From positions 25,562,305 through 25,626,304 of the forward strand of contig NC_058158.1 of NCBI RefSeq assembly GCF_020080835.1: a stretch of 64,000 nucleotides of DNA. Direction: 5' to 3'. The notes below the pieces were generated by a model. That model was not told the DNA's origin. It ran no database searches and saw nothing but the letters and a program-made list of their open reading frames with translations. Position 1 is the first letter of the stretch. Every line of letters starts with the position of its first letter. Shown here one piece after another: positions 14,998-25,091 of the stretch. Position numbers and translations under genes: made by a program. This DNA comes from Cotesia glomerata (lineage: Eukaryota; Arthropoda; Insecta; Hymenoptera; Braconidae).

Positions 14998-16594
14998 GTA
15001 ACCCAGATATTGAACAATTCACAAAATTAAAAAATTACAATAATACTGATACTATGACAATGTAAATTCATGACTAACACTAACATATTTACATATATTT
15101 ATAAATTAAACATTTAATTTTAATTTTGACAAACATAACTCACTGAATGTTTTTTTTTTTTTTTTTTTTTTTCCTAATGGGTGTTTGTTTTTTTTTTTGC
15201 ATAATTTTGTTACACGTTTTACGTTTTTAGTGAATTATAATAGACTATTAAAACTTAATTACAGAATTAATTTAATATCAAACGTTGAAACAATTTAAGT
15301 CATCCTGTGTGAAATTTTTCATTAAAATATGCATAAAAAAAGTGTTAAATAATAAAACAGTGTTAATTATTCAATGTTTCAACGCTTGGTATGAAAATTA
15401 TTTGCTTTAATTAATGATTAACTTTTATAATCTAATTTATTTCCACAAAATGAATTTTTTTCTGCTTTTTACGTAGCGATGCTCAAAGCTCGGATTGACT
15501 TAGATTTAAAAAGCTTTTTAATAAAATAAATAACAACCACGAGCGTGTGTGAGTTTTTCAACACGAATTTGATCACATATTTCTATTAAAATAAAGTGAA
15601 AAAGAAATTATATTTGCCAATTAGTTGATAAGAGCTTCGTATAAAAGCATTCTCATCTAATAGCTTTCAATATTAGCTTTTTGTAAGCTTACTACAATTT
15701 TAGTCAATCTTGAAATAATTGTCTAACACTTTCTTGGAGCTTTTTATGTAATTAACTATCGAGTATCTAATTTTTAAAAGAGGGTGAGATTTAACCCTCC
15801 GTTCTTGAGTGCAATGTTAATTTAAAAAAAATCATAAATTGTCTGCACGATATTCTGAAAAATTAACCTAAAAATAATCAGCGGTGTGCCTTGTTAATTA
15901 ATTAATTAAAAACTTTTAATTAATATTAATAACAACCCTTGCGTATGAAATAAAATAAAAAAATGTGTGTCGATGGTCTTATCAGCGGACTACTCAAAAA
16001 TAATAACAAAGCTGGTACCAAAATAAATCTAGGCGTACAATATAGAAAAATTTTGTGTTTTGTAGAAAAATTTTTCAACTTTAAAACAGTGTTATTTGTT
16101 ATTAATTTAATTAGTTCTATAAAAATTAATATAGAAAATATGTATTATAAGTATAAACAAATTAAATTAAAATAATTAATGACGGAAATCTAACTGTGTT
16201 AAAAATATCACATAATAGTTGAGCTGCTGTTTCAAATATTTTTATGGTAATTAATTAATATAAAAATTTAAATTAACTGTTCAGAACATATCATTTTCAT
16301 TAAATTACACACAATTTTTCTTCTCAACTATTAGGGTGTGTTTATTTGTGCGAAAATATTATCTATGAATATAGAGGAAAATAAACAAGAATATTATGAA
16401 TAAGAATTGATGAATCAAGATGATTAAAAAAAGAAAGAGCGAGAGATAAATATAATACTAGTGTCTATCTGTGACCAGACTTAACTCTATCTTAGCATTA
16501 GGCAGTAGAGACTGGCAAAAATATCCTACCTGACCTGGTCGGCCTTTAGTATTCCGAAACGGAACGTGACGGTTTCAAGAACTTGTTCATCCAT
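14998..16594 (+). other. CaMKII intron, nothing else recognised
   Basis: AT-rich intron with a poly-T tract at about 15150-15172. The last 110 bases are less AT-rich and lead into the possible internal promoter described next. The open frame at 15963-16175 has AT-driven composition and no splice context, and I do not consider it a gene. Confidence 0.4.
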
Positions 16595-16599
16595 TCAGT
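16595..16599 (+). promoter_or_regulatory. Possible internal promoter initiator (TCAGT)
   Basis: ATTCAGTC matches the arthropod initiator consensus TCAGT, with +1 at about 16597. It lies at the edge of a locally GC-richer 100-bp stretch (16490-16600) and about 200 bases upstream of the ATG exon at 16799. There is no TATA box at -30. The pentamer alone is common, so this is a weak call supported only by the position relative to the ATG exon. Confidence 0.25.
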
Positions 16600-16798
16600 C
16601 GAATAATATAATAATATTATTCTGTGAATATTTATTTATTAAGTTAATGACACTGATATAATGTGAATTTACACTTTATGAAAATGCAGTTATGCAATTG
16701 GTTTGTCATCAGTCATTAATTTAAACGGGATATTTATTGAATAAAATTTTTATTCTTAATTAATAATTTTTTCTCAAAGTGTAAACTTCATCTTCATC

Positions 16799-16850
16799 AT
16801 GTCTATTGCGACTTCAAGTACTCCGAGCACGTCTAAACTGTCAGACAATA
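16799..16850 (+). CDS. Candidate alternative first exon of CaMKII (kinase-less isoform)
   Basis: An ATG in an acceptable context (A at -3) opens MSIATSSTPSTSKLSDN. It is followed by a strong donor (A|GTGAGT) in phase 1, exactly the phase needed to join any downstream CaMKII cassette. Spliced to the next cassette it reads ...SDN-S-YASQGTPPNSP without a break. No upstream AG gives a phase-1 internal exon, so a first exon fits better than a cassette. A transcript starting here would encode linker plus hub without kinase, as the mammalian alpha-KAP product of CAMK2A does. Small upstream ATGs lie between the putative start site and this ATG, which counts against strong translation unless an intron removes them. 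The Ser/Thr-rich composition matches the neighbouring linker exons. Confidence 0.45.
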
Positions 16851-17773
16851 GTGAGTTTTGAGTTTACACGTCATTGTTATTTATAAATAAATATTTTTAT
16901 GTAATAAATTTCGGAAATGAGAAATAATTGCTGTTTTAGTAGATTAAATTGGAAAATTGGATAATGCAAACAGCTTTTACGAGTAGTTAAATTTTACAAG
17001 GTAGGCCACGGTCATAACTCTATTTTTGTAGAGCATTTATTCGTTTGTGTATCTACAAGCGTAGAACCAAGTAAAATATATTCTATGTTTTTATACATAC
17101 ATATATTGAAGTAAGACCATCGTATCACATTTTCGATCAATTTTCTTCGAGCAGTCCTTTTTTACTTGACATTCTTCTATTATTAGCAGTAACCTTAAAG
17201 TCTTTTTCATTAATGAATTACCAATCACTGCGGAAAAAGAAACTTGCAATCAACTTATTCTTGAAAATTCATATTATGACAAATATTTATCTAGGGAATA
17301 TTTTTATTAAAATGTTAAGTTGATGTCAAAAAATATTTAATTAGTTTTGTTTTCGTTCTACTTATTATTTTTATTTAATTTAATAATTTTGCATTTCTAT
17401 GACTAATTATTTTAATTACTACTTAATATAATTAACAAAATTAACAAAATTAAAGTATAAGTGTTTTTTAAGTAAATTTTTCGAGGGAAAGTTTACTTTT
17501 TTAAGCACAAGTAATTATTTTTCAAATACTTATTGAAAAATTTTTCATAAAATTTTTTTTTTTTTTCATAAATTATTAAAAATTTTAAATATTTAATGTT
17601 GAATTAATATAGATTTATTAAAATAAAATTTTTTGTAAAAAAATACTTAGTAAACTGTTAAAGAAAAATAATTAAAATAAAATTATCAGTTCTTACTAAT
17701 TTGATTATGATGATCATTATTATTTTATTTTCATTTAATAAAGTCATTTATCCTCCCATAATCGATAATATAG

Positions 17774-17920
17774 GCTACGCGTCCCAGGGCACACCGCCGA
17801 ACAGTCCGGCAGCAGCGTCCATATTTTCAAAAGTTATGGGTGCCGCTGCAGCAAGTAAACAGAATCAGGGATCTGGAAACTCATTAGGAATAGCCGCAGT
17901 ACTCCTTCACGGAGCACAAG
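17774..17920 (+). CDS. CaMKII: CaMKII linker cassette exon 2 (Ala/Ser/Pro-rich)
   Basis: 147-bp exon between AATATAG and GTAACT, phase 1 in and out. It encodes YASQGTPPNSPAAASIFSK then VMGAAAASKQNQGSG and NSLGIAAVLLHGAQ. The sequence is much more GC-rich than its flanks, has no stop, and fits the phase of all other linker exons, which together support real coding. It contains TPPNSP, two proline-directed phosphorylation sites, and an Ala-rich run. I do not recognise an equivalent in vertebrate or fly CaMKII. The likely role is an alternatively included linker extension that lengthens the tether or adds docking or phosphorylation sites. Expression is not shown by the sequence. Confidence 0.65.
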
Positions 17921-19593
17921 GTAACTTTCGGGCCACGAAAAAAATTTTAAACCACCTTAACCAAGATTTCATTGTTTTTCATTATTTTGCATATTAATAT
18001 TAACATTAACGATGTCTTATGCTTGTGAATAACAATTTTGTATTTTTATTACTAAAATATCTTTAAAATCTTATCAGTTGGAAATGATAAGCAAAATAAT
18101 TATTTTATTTATTTATTTTTACGACCAATTTTTTATGAATAAGATCAAGAATTATTAAGGTATTAGGGGTATTTTTGTGGCTAGGTGTAGAATTATATAA
18201 TAAAAAAACTATTTGTATTCGCTTACTTAAAAAATATTTCTAATGTAAATAAGGCGGAACATCCGGAGGCACGCGTAGTGCCTCAAACCAAATACACGTT
18301 CAACAACATATGTTATTTATATTAACGGAAATATTAAAGGGACATGAAAATGATTAATCATCGATTGATATGACGATGCTTCGAAATTAAGCTGTTAATG
18401 AGGTAATAATCTGTAAGAATACCCTTTTTAAAAGTCCGTACAGTGATAATAACTTTTAACAATTTAAACTGTGCATGTTTTTTGTTTTAAAATTTTAATC
18501 ACAAAGCAAAACTTTAATTCCATCACTTATTTATTTCTTACGTAATTTTTAATTTTAAATAGATAGTAATAAGCACCTATGAAATGACAAATAGTATATT
18601 TTTGTTTTTAAGATTTTTAAGTAGAAAATTTTCCTACAAACTAAAACCTATTGCACTTGTATACTCATTATTCAATTGTAGATAAAATAATCACCCAAAT
18701 ATAGTTACATAAAGTCATCGAAGAAGATTAAATTAATGGTCTTCCTAGTTATCGCCTATAAGCTTTTTTGTCGTGTTTTATAACAATTTTGGTAGATAGT
18801 TACAGAAAAGTAAACCTGATAGTGTAATCAAAAGGAGATGGTAAAGTATAGTAGCAGAGTAAATAGTAAAAATAATGGATATTTTATTATCAATATTTTA
18901 GAGTAAAATTTTTTGAAAAATTACAACCCCAGAACCCATGTCTACCCTGAGCATGAGATAAATATCAAATTTTTAAAGTTTATGGTAAATTCCTTACATT
19001 AAAAGTATTTTTTTGAGTATTTAAACAATTTTCCATTAAAACAGAGAACAATATATAGAGAATTTTCTAATAAATAAAAAGAAAAATTACTAAACTGAGA
19101 TATTTATTTCAAAACTCTATTGAGGTTATATAATTTTTATTTGATAAATTAATTTTTATTTTTCTCTTAAATTATTGAATAACGTTAGTATTTCATATGG
19201 AAACGTAATAAATTTTCGAGAGCAGTCCGCGACATTTTAAAAAGTTTTATCAAGAGATTTGTAGGATCAAAAGATAACTCTATCTGTAGTATTTAAGAGT
19301 ATATTACTTTAATGGCCTTATTGGTTACATATCTAGCAATCTTTCACATTAATCTCTAGCAATCAAAACTTGGAAAATTAAACTCAAGATAAAACAAATA
19401 TTAGAATGATTTTAACTAAACAAAAGTAAACTTTAGATAAATTCAATCTGTCAAAAATATTATGATTGTTTGTTATTTTTTTTAAAGTCTAAAAATTATT
19501 CAAAATCTTTTAAAAATAATTTTTTGTATTAATCTACTTTGAATTAAATTTTTTAAGTTTTTAATAAATAAAAATAAATTATTAAGTACTCAC
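17921..19593 (+). other. CaMKII intron, nothing else recognised
   Basis: AT-rich intron without repeats or coding-like blocks, except a short GC-richer patch near 18250-18300. Confidence 0.4.
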
Positions 19594-19763
19594 CGGCTCG
19601 TAAACTTCACAATCTTGAATCGGAGCTTTTACTTTTTCATTCGAACAAAATAATTTTGTGTTTTCCACCGAATCAATCCAGTCAGACATTGATCTAGACA
19701 TGAGTTTTTGCACCATTAGCAACAGTCCTATCATATTGGGTATGTAATTGTTTGCATGATTAG
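19594..19763 (-). CDS. Coding-like antisense block with splice signals (unidentified)
   Basis: On the - strand an open frame of 56 codons lies between an acceptor-like CTGTCAG (exon from 19763) and a strong donor CCG|GTGAGT (exon end 19594). It contains NHANNYIPNMIG, then KLMSRSMSDWIDSVENTK, then CSNEKVKAPIQDCEVYEP. The composition (W, D, C, E, Q, P spread evenly) is that of a normal protein and not AT-driven noise. I do not recognise the protein. No partner exons were found on the - strand nearby. It may be an exon of a gene nested in the CaMKII intron, a captured gene fragment, or chance. It ends exactly where the + strand cassette at 19764 begins. Confidence 0.3.
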
Positions 19764-19913
19764 CTGACAGTGGACATGGCAACAGCAACAGCAGTAGCAG
19801 CGGAGGGAGTACTAGTACAAGCAGCCAAAATAGTCAAACGGGTATTTTATCATCATTTCCATCTGTGGTGAGTGTCAACAGTCCTCCAAGACATCGGAAT
19901 TCATCAGCTGCGG
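19764..19913 (+). CDS. CaMKII: CaMKII linker cassette exon 3 (Ser/Gly/Asn-rich)
   Basis: 150-bp exon after GCATGATTAG, ending G|GTTTGT, phase 1 in and out. It encodes DSGHGNSNSSSSGGSTST, then SSQNSQTGILSSFPSVV, then SVNSPPRHRNSSAA. The alternative acceptor seven bases downstream and the strong GTGAGT at 19868 both break the common phase, so I chose these borders although the polypyrimidine tract and the donor are weak. It is a low-complexity flexible segment followed by SPPRHRNSS, which contains a proline-directed Ser and an R-x-x-S site. A UGCAUG element (19753-19758) lies just upstream of the acceptor. It is likely an optional exon. Homology to known CaMKII linkers is not evident to me. Confidence 0.55.
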
Positions 19914-20099
19914 GTTTGTAATTTTTATAGTATCACATCCACGCATTTTATCACTAAATAATTATAAAACTGTTCCCCTGTTTATATGTGTCACATAAAA
20001 ATAATTTTGCAATAACGCTTATCAAAATTTTTTAACAAAATTTTGCTTCTATCTGTGAAAAAATAAAGATCTAAAAAAAATTATCTGCTCTAATCAGAG

Positions 20100-20315
20100 C
20101 GGATTATAATTCTCATTTTTTTACATCTGTTACTATGCATCTCATTATTTTTATTAATCTTTTTGTATGAAACCAACACGCATGTCTACGCTATACATCT
20201 CTTCTGTTCTATTCTACTTCTTCCACTGCTTCTACTTGTTCTTCTAAACAACTTTCAACTTCTTCCGTTGTCCTGACTAACACAAATGTGCCACATCATA
20301 TTTTATCAAAAACAG
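20100..20315 (+). promoter_or_regulatory. Long AG-exclusion zone and distant polypyrimidine tract before a cassette exon
   Basis: From about 20100 to the acceptor CAG ending at 20315 there is no AG dinucleotide. The stretch contains a long C/T-rich run (about 20196-20270) and a CTGACTAAC that matches branch-point consensus (about 20273-20281). Such zones mark introns with distant branch points and are typical of regulated exons. The Ser-rich open frame running through this zone is explained by the CTT/TCT-rich tract and is not called as coding. Confidence 0.45.
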
Positions 20316-20372
20316 AAGATTATTCCACGGATAACAATCGCCGAGCAAGCAATTTTTCCGAAGTGGAAGACG
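20316..20372 (+). CDS. CaMKII: CaMKII linker cassette exon 4 (NNRRASNF)
   Basis: 57-bp exon after AAAACAG, ending G|GTAAGA (a good donor), phase 1 in and out. It encodes DYSTDNNRRASNFSEVED; the split first codon gives Glu when joined to a preceding G. The R-R-A-S sequence is a textbook basophilic kinase site (PKA R-R-x-S; also CaMKII R-x-x-S), which would make it a switchable phosphosite in the linker. The neighbouring acidic EVED would sit near the hub. I do not recall this segment from other CaMKII proteins. The exon call rests on phase, splice sites, lack of stops and composition. Confidence 0.6.
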
Positions 20373-20848
20373 GTAAGAAGAATGGTTTATCGGATGGTGT
20401 CTTATCCAACACAAAATTATCACAACAAAATATTTGCCGAAGAAAATGTAGCTTAGTTTAATCACAATCGAAGCATCGTTCATTTTACTATCGATCTCGA
20501 GAACTAATAAGTTATTATTTATAATTAATAAATAGTTCTAGACGGTCTACGAATTTTAAAAGTGATTTTTAGCATAATTTTAGGAGAAACCAATTAAAAC
20601 GACTCCTTACAAAAGTTTGGTTAAATAAAATTTTTTTTACGATTGTCAATTTCAAAAGTTTCAGTCTTTAATTTTAAAGTATTAGAAATCATGAAATATT
20701 TTTACTATCCATAAAAAGAATTTAGTTTTGAGATGAAAAATTGTCTTTATTTTTAACGTTATTTTTCATTGACCGATTGTGTATTTTTAAATTAGAATAT
20801 TTTCACCCTTATTGGTCATAAGTAACTAGTGGATCTTTTAATTCAAGT

Positions 20849-21240
20849 CAATAGATGGACACTCCATCTTCCCTATGTGTCGAGAGTTTCCTCTCTTCTA
20901 CTAAGTTCGATGGAAATCCATCGAACTTGAAATACTAGTAAAGCTGAAATACTAGAAGCTTGTAGTATCTGTTCGAGTTATAAAGATGTTAATTGAATGA
21001 AAGATAATGAAAGAAATTAAATGAGAGCAAAGACAAACTTTGAAAAAATAAATGGGGTTGGTTGCCAAGCCAGGATTTAATTTCTTTAATTATCTTTCAT
21101 TCAATTAACATCTTTATAACTCGAACAGATACTACAAGCTTCCAGCTTTACTAGTATTTCAAGTTCGATGGATTTCCATCAAACTTAGTAGAAGAGAGGA
21201 AACTCTCGACACATAGGGAAGATGGAGTGTCCATCTATTG
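20849..21240. repeat. Long foldback (inverted repeat, arms about 170 bp)
   Basis: Starting CAATAGATGGACACTCC and ending GGAGTGTCCATCTATTG, the two arms (about 20849-21025 and 21073-21240) are nearly perfect inverse copies separated by about 47 bases. It lies in the CaMKII intron between cassette 4 and cassette 5, so the pre-mRNA would contain a long hairpin. It is probably a foldback MITE. Flanks do not show a clear target duplication. Confidence 0.85.
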
Positions 21241-22157
21241 GCTTGTAGTAAAGTAAAAATAATTAAAAAATAAATTTTGAAAGTATAAATTAATATTTAA
21301 CACGATATTCAAAACAGAAAAATCTAAAAATACCTAATTATTTAAAGGCTTATTAAATTATTTAAAATATGGAGCGTGCCAAAGAAATTGGCATGCACAA
21401 ATACATATTTAAAAAAAATTAGACTTTTCGAGAGTAGTCGAGTAAAAATAACATCAAAAATAGAACTTGAAACTTCCAAAATGATAATTATTATTTAAAT
21501 TTTTAAAATTACGTCAAAGTGTTATTCAAGATCTTTACTAATATAAAAAGAATTCCAAAAACTAATGTACTTAGGAATTCGTCTTACTTTGGTTTCTCCT
21601 TTAGACTATTTAAATTAATTATAGAATAATTAGTGTAGGGAAAAATATACTTTAGCACACAAATGTATGAATATTGATAATAATAAATATTGTATACAAT
21701 AGTTGATTTAAGATTAAAAATGATGAGAATTAAATAGATGTGCCGACAATTTATGAACAAGGATGATAATTATGTAAAAATATTCGCCCTGAACCGATAT
21801 TTGGTTAAAAATTTTTTAAAACGATACTCATAACCAAAATCAGAAATGGAAAATTGAACAAAATAATATATTGATTGTTTTAATGAATTAAATTAAAATT
21901 AAAATACATTATAAAATATGACAAGAATATGTATTGCTCTAAAAAAGTGAAGACAACTATCAACTCCTGCTTATTTAAAATTTTTCTCGTAACGTAATGG
22001 TCGAAATTTGAAAAAGAAAAATAAAAAAAATTTTCGACCATACGGTTACTAAGATGTGCAACCGCTTGTACACTACTTAAAAATGAAAAACAAAGCAATA
22101 AAAAAAGTAATAAGACTTAAAAATGTGTCTTTTAATGAGGAAGGTATATGCTTGTAG
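21241..22157 (+). other. CaMKII intron, nothing else recognised
   Basis: AT-rich intron. The - strand frame at 21880-22098 shows only AT-driven composition. Confidence 0.4.
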
Positions 22158-22220
22158 AAATAAGAATCATGTGTCCCGTCAAGACCTGCAGCCAGCTCTC
22201 AACGAACTCGCAGTGCTCAG
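22158..22220 (+). CDS. CaMKII: CaMKII linker cassette exon 5 (IRIMCPVKT)
   Basis: 63-bp exon after CTTGTAG, ending CAG|GTAACG, phase 1 in and out. It encodes IRIMCPVKTCSQLSTNSQ then CS. It aligns with the Drosophila CaMKII segment I recall as DIRILCPAKTYQQNIGNSQ, which directly precedes the hub domain there. It joins to A-RRQEII of the next exon. Three cysteines in 20 residues are unusual for a linker. Conservation with the fly makes this the best supported of the optional linker exons after exon 1. Confidence 0.85.
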
Positions 22221-23015
22221 GTAACGCGCACTAATCGTAGATGACAATTTTAATAAAAACCACTTATTGATTGTCGTGGTAATTTTGAATTTTATAAAAA
22301 AAATCATTTACTTTATTATGCGAGCAAAATTTTTAGAAAATTATACTGAACCTGGATAAATTAAAAATTTGATAAATTATAAGTACTAGGATTTTTTTTT
22401 TTTATTTTATTCATAAATTTATCGACTCATCAATAAGTGTTTTATACAAGTACGCGCCTTACAAGCAATAAAATTTATTTGTTACAGGCTATAATTAAAA
22501 AAAAAAAAAGCCGCGTTTTAATTAGATATTTTTTTTAAATTAGTTTTAGATTAAGCCACCTAAAATAATAATAATGATAAAATATAAATAAAAAAATCAC
22601 ATCGTGACTCCACTCGTATTTACACTCTAGGTTTAAAGCACACGCGTGGATTAAATATGTCTGGCACAATGATGGTGATTATAAATATATTTTTTTTCAA
22701 AATTTTTAATACATATAAAATAGCACTAAAGGTACTTCAGAAACCAAAGCCCTATTGTTAAAAAACTGAAGTCGAGTCATGGGCTGAAAAAATTAAAAAT
22801 AATTATTAAAAATAAAAACAACAATTGGTGTAAAGAATAAAAAAATAAAAAAAAAAAAGTCGAAACGAAACCGACGAAAACTCGTAATGGCGTGAATAGG
22901 ACGTAGGTATTAAAGATTAATGCATGTGGCTGTTGTGCTGTGCTATGTACCAAAAAGAGTTTAAGTATTTAAATGACATATTGTTGTTACTGACCGTGAA
23001 TATTGACGATTACAG
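22221..23015 (+). other. CaMKII intron with TGCATG and TGCT-rich elements
   Basis: The intron contains TGCATG at 22921-22926, followed by TGGCTGTTGTGCTGTGC, about 90 bases before the first hub exon. UGCAUG is the Rbfox motif, and GU/UGCU-rich sequence is bound by CELF and MBNL proteins. Otherwise it is AT-rich with no other feature. Confidence 0.35.
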
Positions 23016-23091
23016 CTCGCCGGCAGGAGATTATCAAGATGACTGAGCAGCTCATTGAAAGTATTAACACCGGTGACTTCGAGGGTTACAC
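23016..23091 (+). CDS. CaMKII: CaMKII hub domain exon a
   Basis: 76-bp exon after GATTACAG, ending AC|GTAAGT. It encodes (A)RRQEIIKMTEQLIESIN then TGDFEGYT, the first helices of the CaMKII association domain that assembles 12-14 subunits into the holoenzyme. It is a near match to animal CaMKII (RKQEIIKVTEQLIEAI in human). Phase 1 in, phase 2 out. This is a constitutive exon, where all linker variants converge. Confidence 0.95.
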
Positions 23092-23215
23092 GTAAGTCTA
23101 ATCTATCAAGACTCAACAGTAACAACCTTGATTTAATATTTTTACTATGTATTATTAATTAAATTGTTGACAATGTTTTAACTTATGAAATCTCCTGTGG
23201 TAATAATTTCTCTAG

Positions 23216-23310
23216 GAAAATCTGTGATCCACATCTGACTGCATTTGAACCAGAGGCTTTAGGTAATTTAGTCGAAGGAATGGACTTTCACAAATTTTAC
23301 TTTGATAATG
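23216..23310 (+). CDS. CaMKII: CaMKII hub domain exon b
   Basis: 95-bp exon after TTTCTCTAG, ending AATG|GTAATT. It encodes (T)KICDPHLTAFEPEALG then NLVEGMDFHKFYFDN. The EPEALGNLVEGMDFH block is the most conserved part of the hub family and forms the curved sheet of the association domain. Phase 2 in, phase 1 out, matching its neighbours. Confidence 0.96.
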
Positions 23311-25091
23311 GTAATTATGCCTAGTTTGCGTCACTATTTAGTTATTTAAAACTATTCTGCACAGATATTGTTGGGTTTATTATTTTTTCAAATGTTTTTT
23401 TCACTCTTAAATTCAAAATACGAGTTTGACTTCGAAAATTTTTAGGCTTTCGCATAAATTGCAACTTTGTCATAAATTTCAATTTTTTTAATTTACTCAA
23501 AAAGAAATTTTATTATACATATTTTTGCTGATCAACAAAATTTACTTTTTTTAATTTTATAGAGATCAAAGGAAACAAATTGATTAAATTTTAACAATTT
23601 AGTTATTTTGATACGCATAAAATAAAATGATGTGTAATTGATTTTTTTGTTATTTATTTATACATTTTACGATAATGATTTAATTTAAAGCTGATACACG
23701 GATAAAAATTACGTAATTTTTTTTATCAACAATCAACAAATACATTTATAATAAAAATGAATTTTTATTTAAATTAAAAAAGTTGTGATTTAGCCGAAAT
23801 ATCAAATTTGATTGTTTGCACACCGCTATTATTTACTCTATATTACTTCAGATCAAATTGAATTCACTATTTAATTGGGTTTATATAAATACCTGGTTTC
23901 TAGCAATTTTAAAAAATTTATTTTTATGAATTATTGTTTTCAACATCTCAAAATTTTTTCTACCAACTCTGGAATAATTAAACTTTCAGTTCGTATTTGC
24001 GTAAAAAAAATGAAGGGTACAGGGAGATAATCTCTTGAGAGATACTTTAGTCATACATTATGGATATGTTGAAACTATTAAAACATAGAGGTCATAAAAG
24101 TTACAAATTTATATTGAAATTAGTTTCCAAGGAAATAAAAAATTTTAATAACTTTTTCTACAATTATAATATTTTTATAGTAAGTAGAGGTTGACATTAT
24201 AGAATGGCATGGTTCCTCAAATTTATAATTTGTAATATCAAAATTAATTTGTAGTTTTTATTCGTTAATTAATTCACTCAGTTCGTTTTATTTTTATAGA
24301 AAAAAACTTTCTTCATTCTCCTGAGTCATAAATAAAAATTTTTAATGCAGATGTATTGAAAATGAATAATAAAAAACCTTTCATTGTTTTATGATTTTAA
24401 TAGCATCAAAAAATGATGGATTTTTTTTAGTAAAAAATCTTTATGATTATGAAAAAAAAGTTATTTTAGATTTTTTAGTTTTAGCATCCACTTAGTACTA
24501 ACGTCAGCTAAAGAAAAAATATTTAAAAAATAGAATATAGTATAAAAAATATAAAACTTCAACATTTGTTTACAATTTTCCTGCACAAATTTTTTTAATA
24601 AGATATTGATACGGTCGTATAAACAATAGTCAATTATACATCAGTGGCAACATTTGCTTTTTTGATTTAATATGATAAAATTAATTGTTTTTTATTTTTT
24701 TTAGTTATTACAGTTTTACGTAAGTTCAATTTTTCTGTCTATTTAAAAATTTTCTCCATTTAATTTAAGTACTTTTACAAAGTAGTTTATACCTGAAAAA
24801 TAAATCTCTATAATTATAAAAATTTATTTTTATAGAAAGCTGGTAATCAGGTATTTACCCTAAATTATATTTAAAAAATAGAAGCTTGATATTTATTTAC
24901 TTTATCTCTCCATAAAATATTTTTAGTTATAATTTGCTTCTTTTTTAAAATATCTATTACGTTATTATAAATTGCTGATTACAAAAAATAATGAATCGCT
25001 GTGTCTCAATGAAACTTTAAACAAAGGGTTCTTGAACTCTTACCATGTCTTTGTCATCTTCGTGTAACAATTATATTTAAAACTCAAGCAG
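23311..25091 (+). other. CaMKII intron, nothing else recognised
   Basis: A 1.8-kb AT-rich intron inside the hub domain. No repeats or secondary exons were supported. Confidence 0.4.

Noticed and set aside
15963..16175. 70-codon open frame upstream of the possible internal promoter
   Set aside because: Lys/Asn/Ile-dominated composition typical of AT-rich noise, with no splice signals.
19771..19868. Alternative borders of linker cassette 3 (acceptor at 19771, donor GTGAGT at 19868)
   Set aside because: Neither keeps the phase-1 pattern shared by all other linker exons, and the shifted frame soon hits a stop. The 19868 donor could still serve a minor form if paired with an unknown exon.
20172..20315. 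Ser/Thr-rich open frame running into the RRAS cassette, tempting as a longer exon
   Set aside because: There is no AG acceptor upstream within the open frame, and the run is explained by a CTT/TCT-rich intronic tract.
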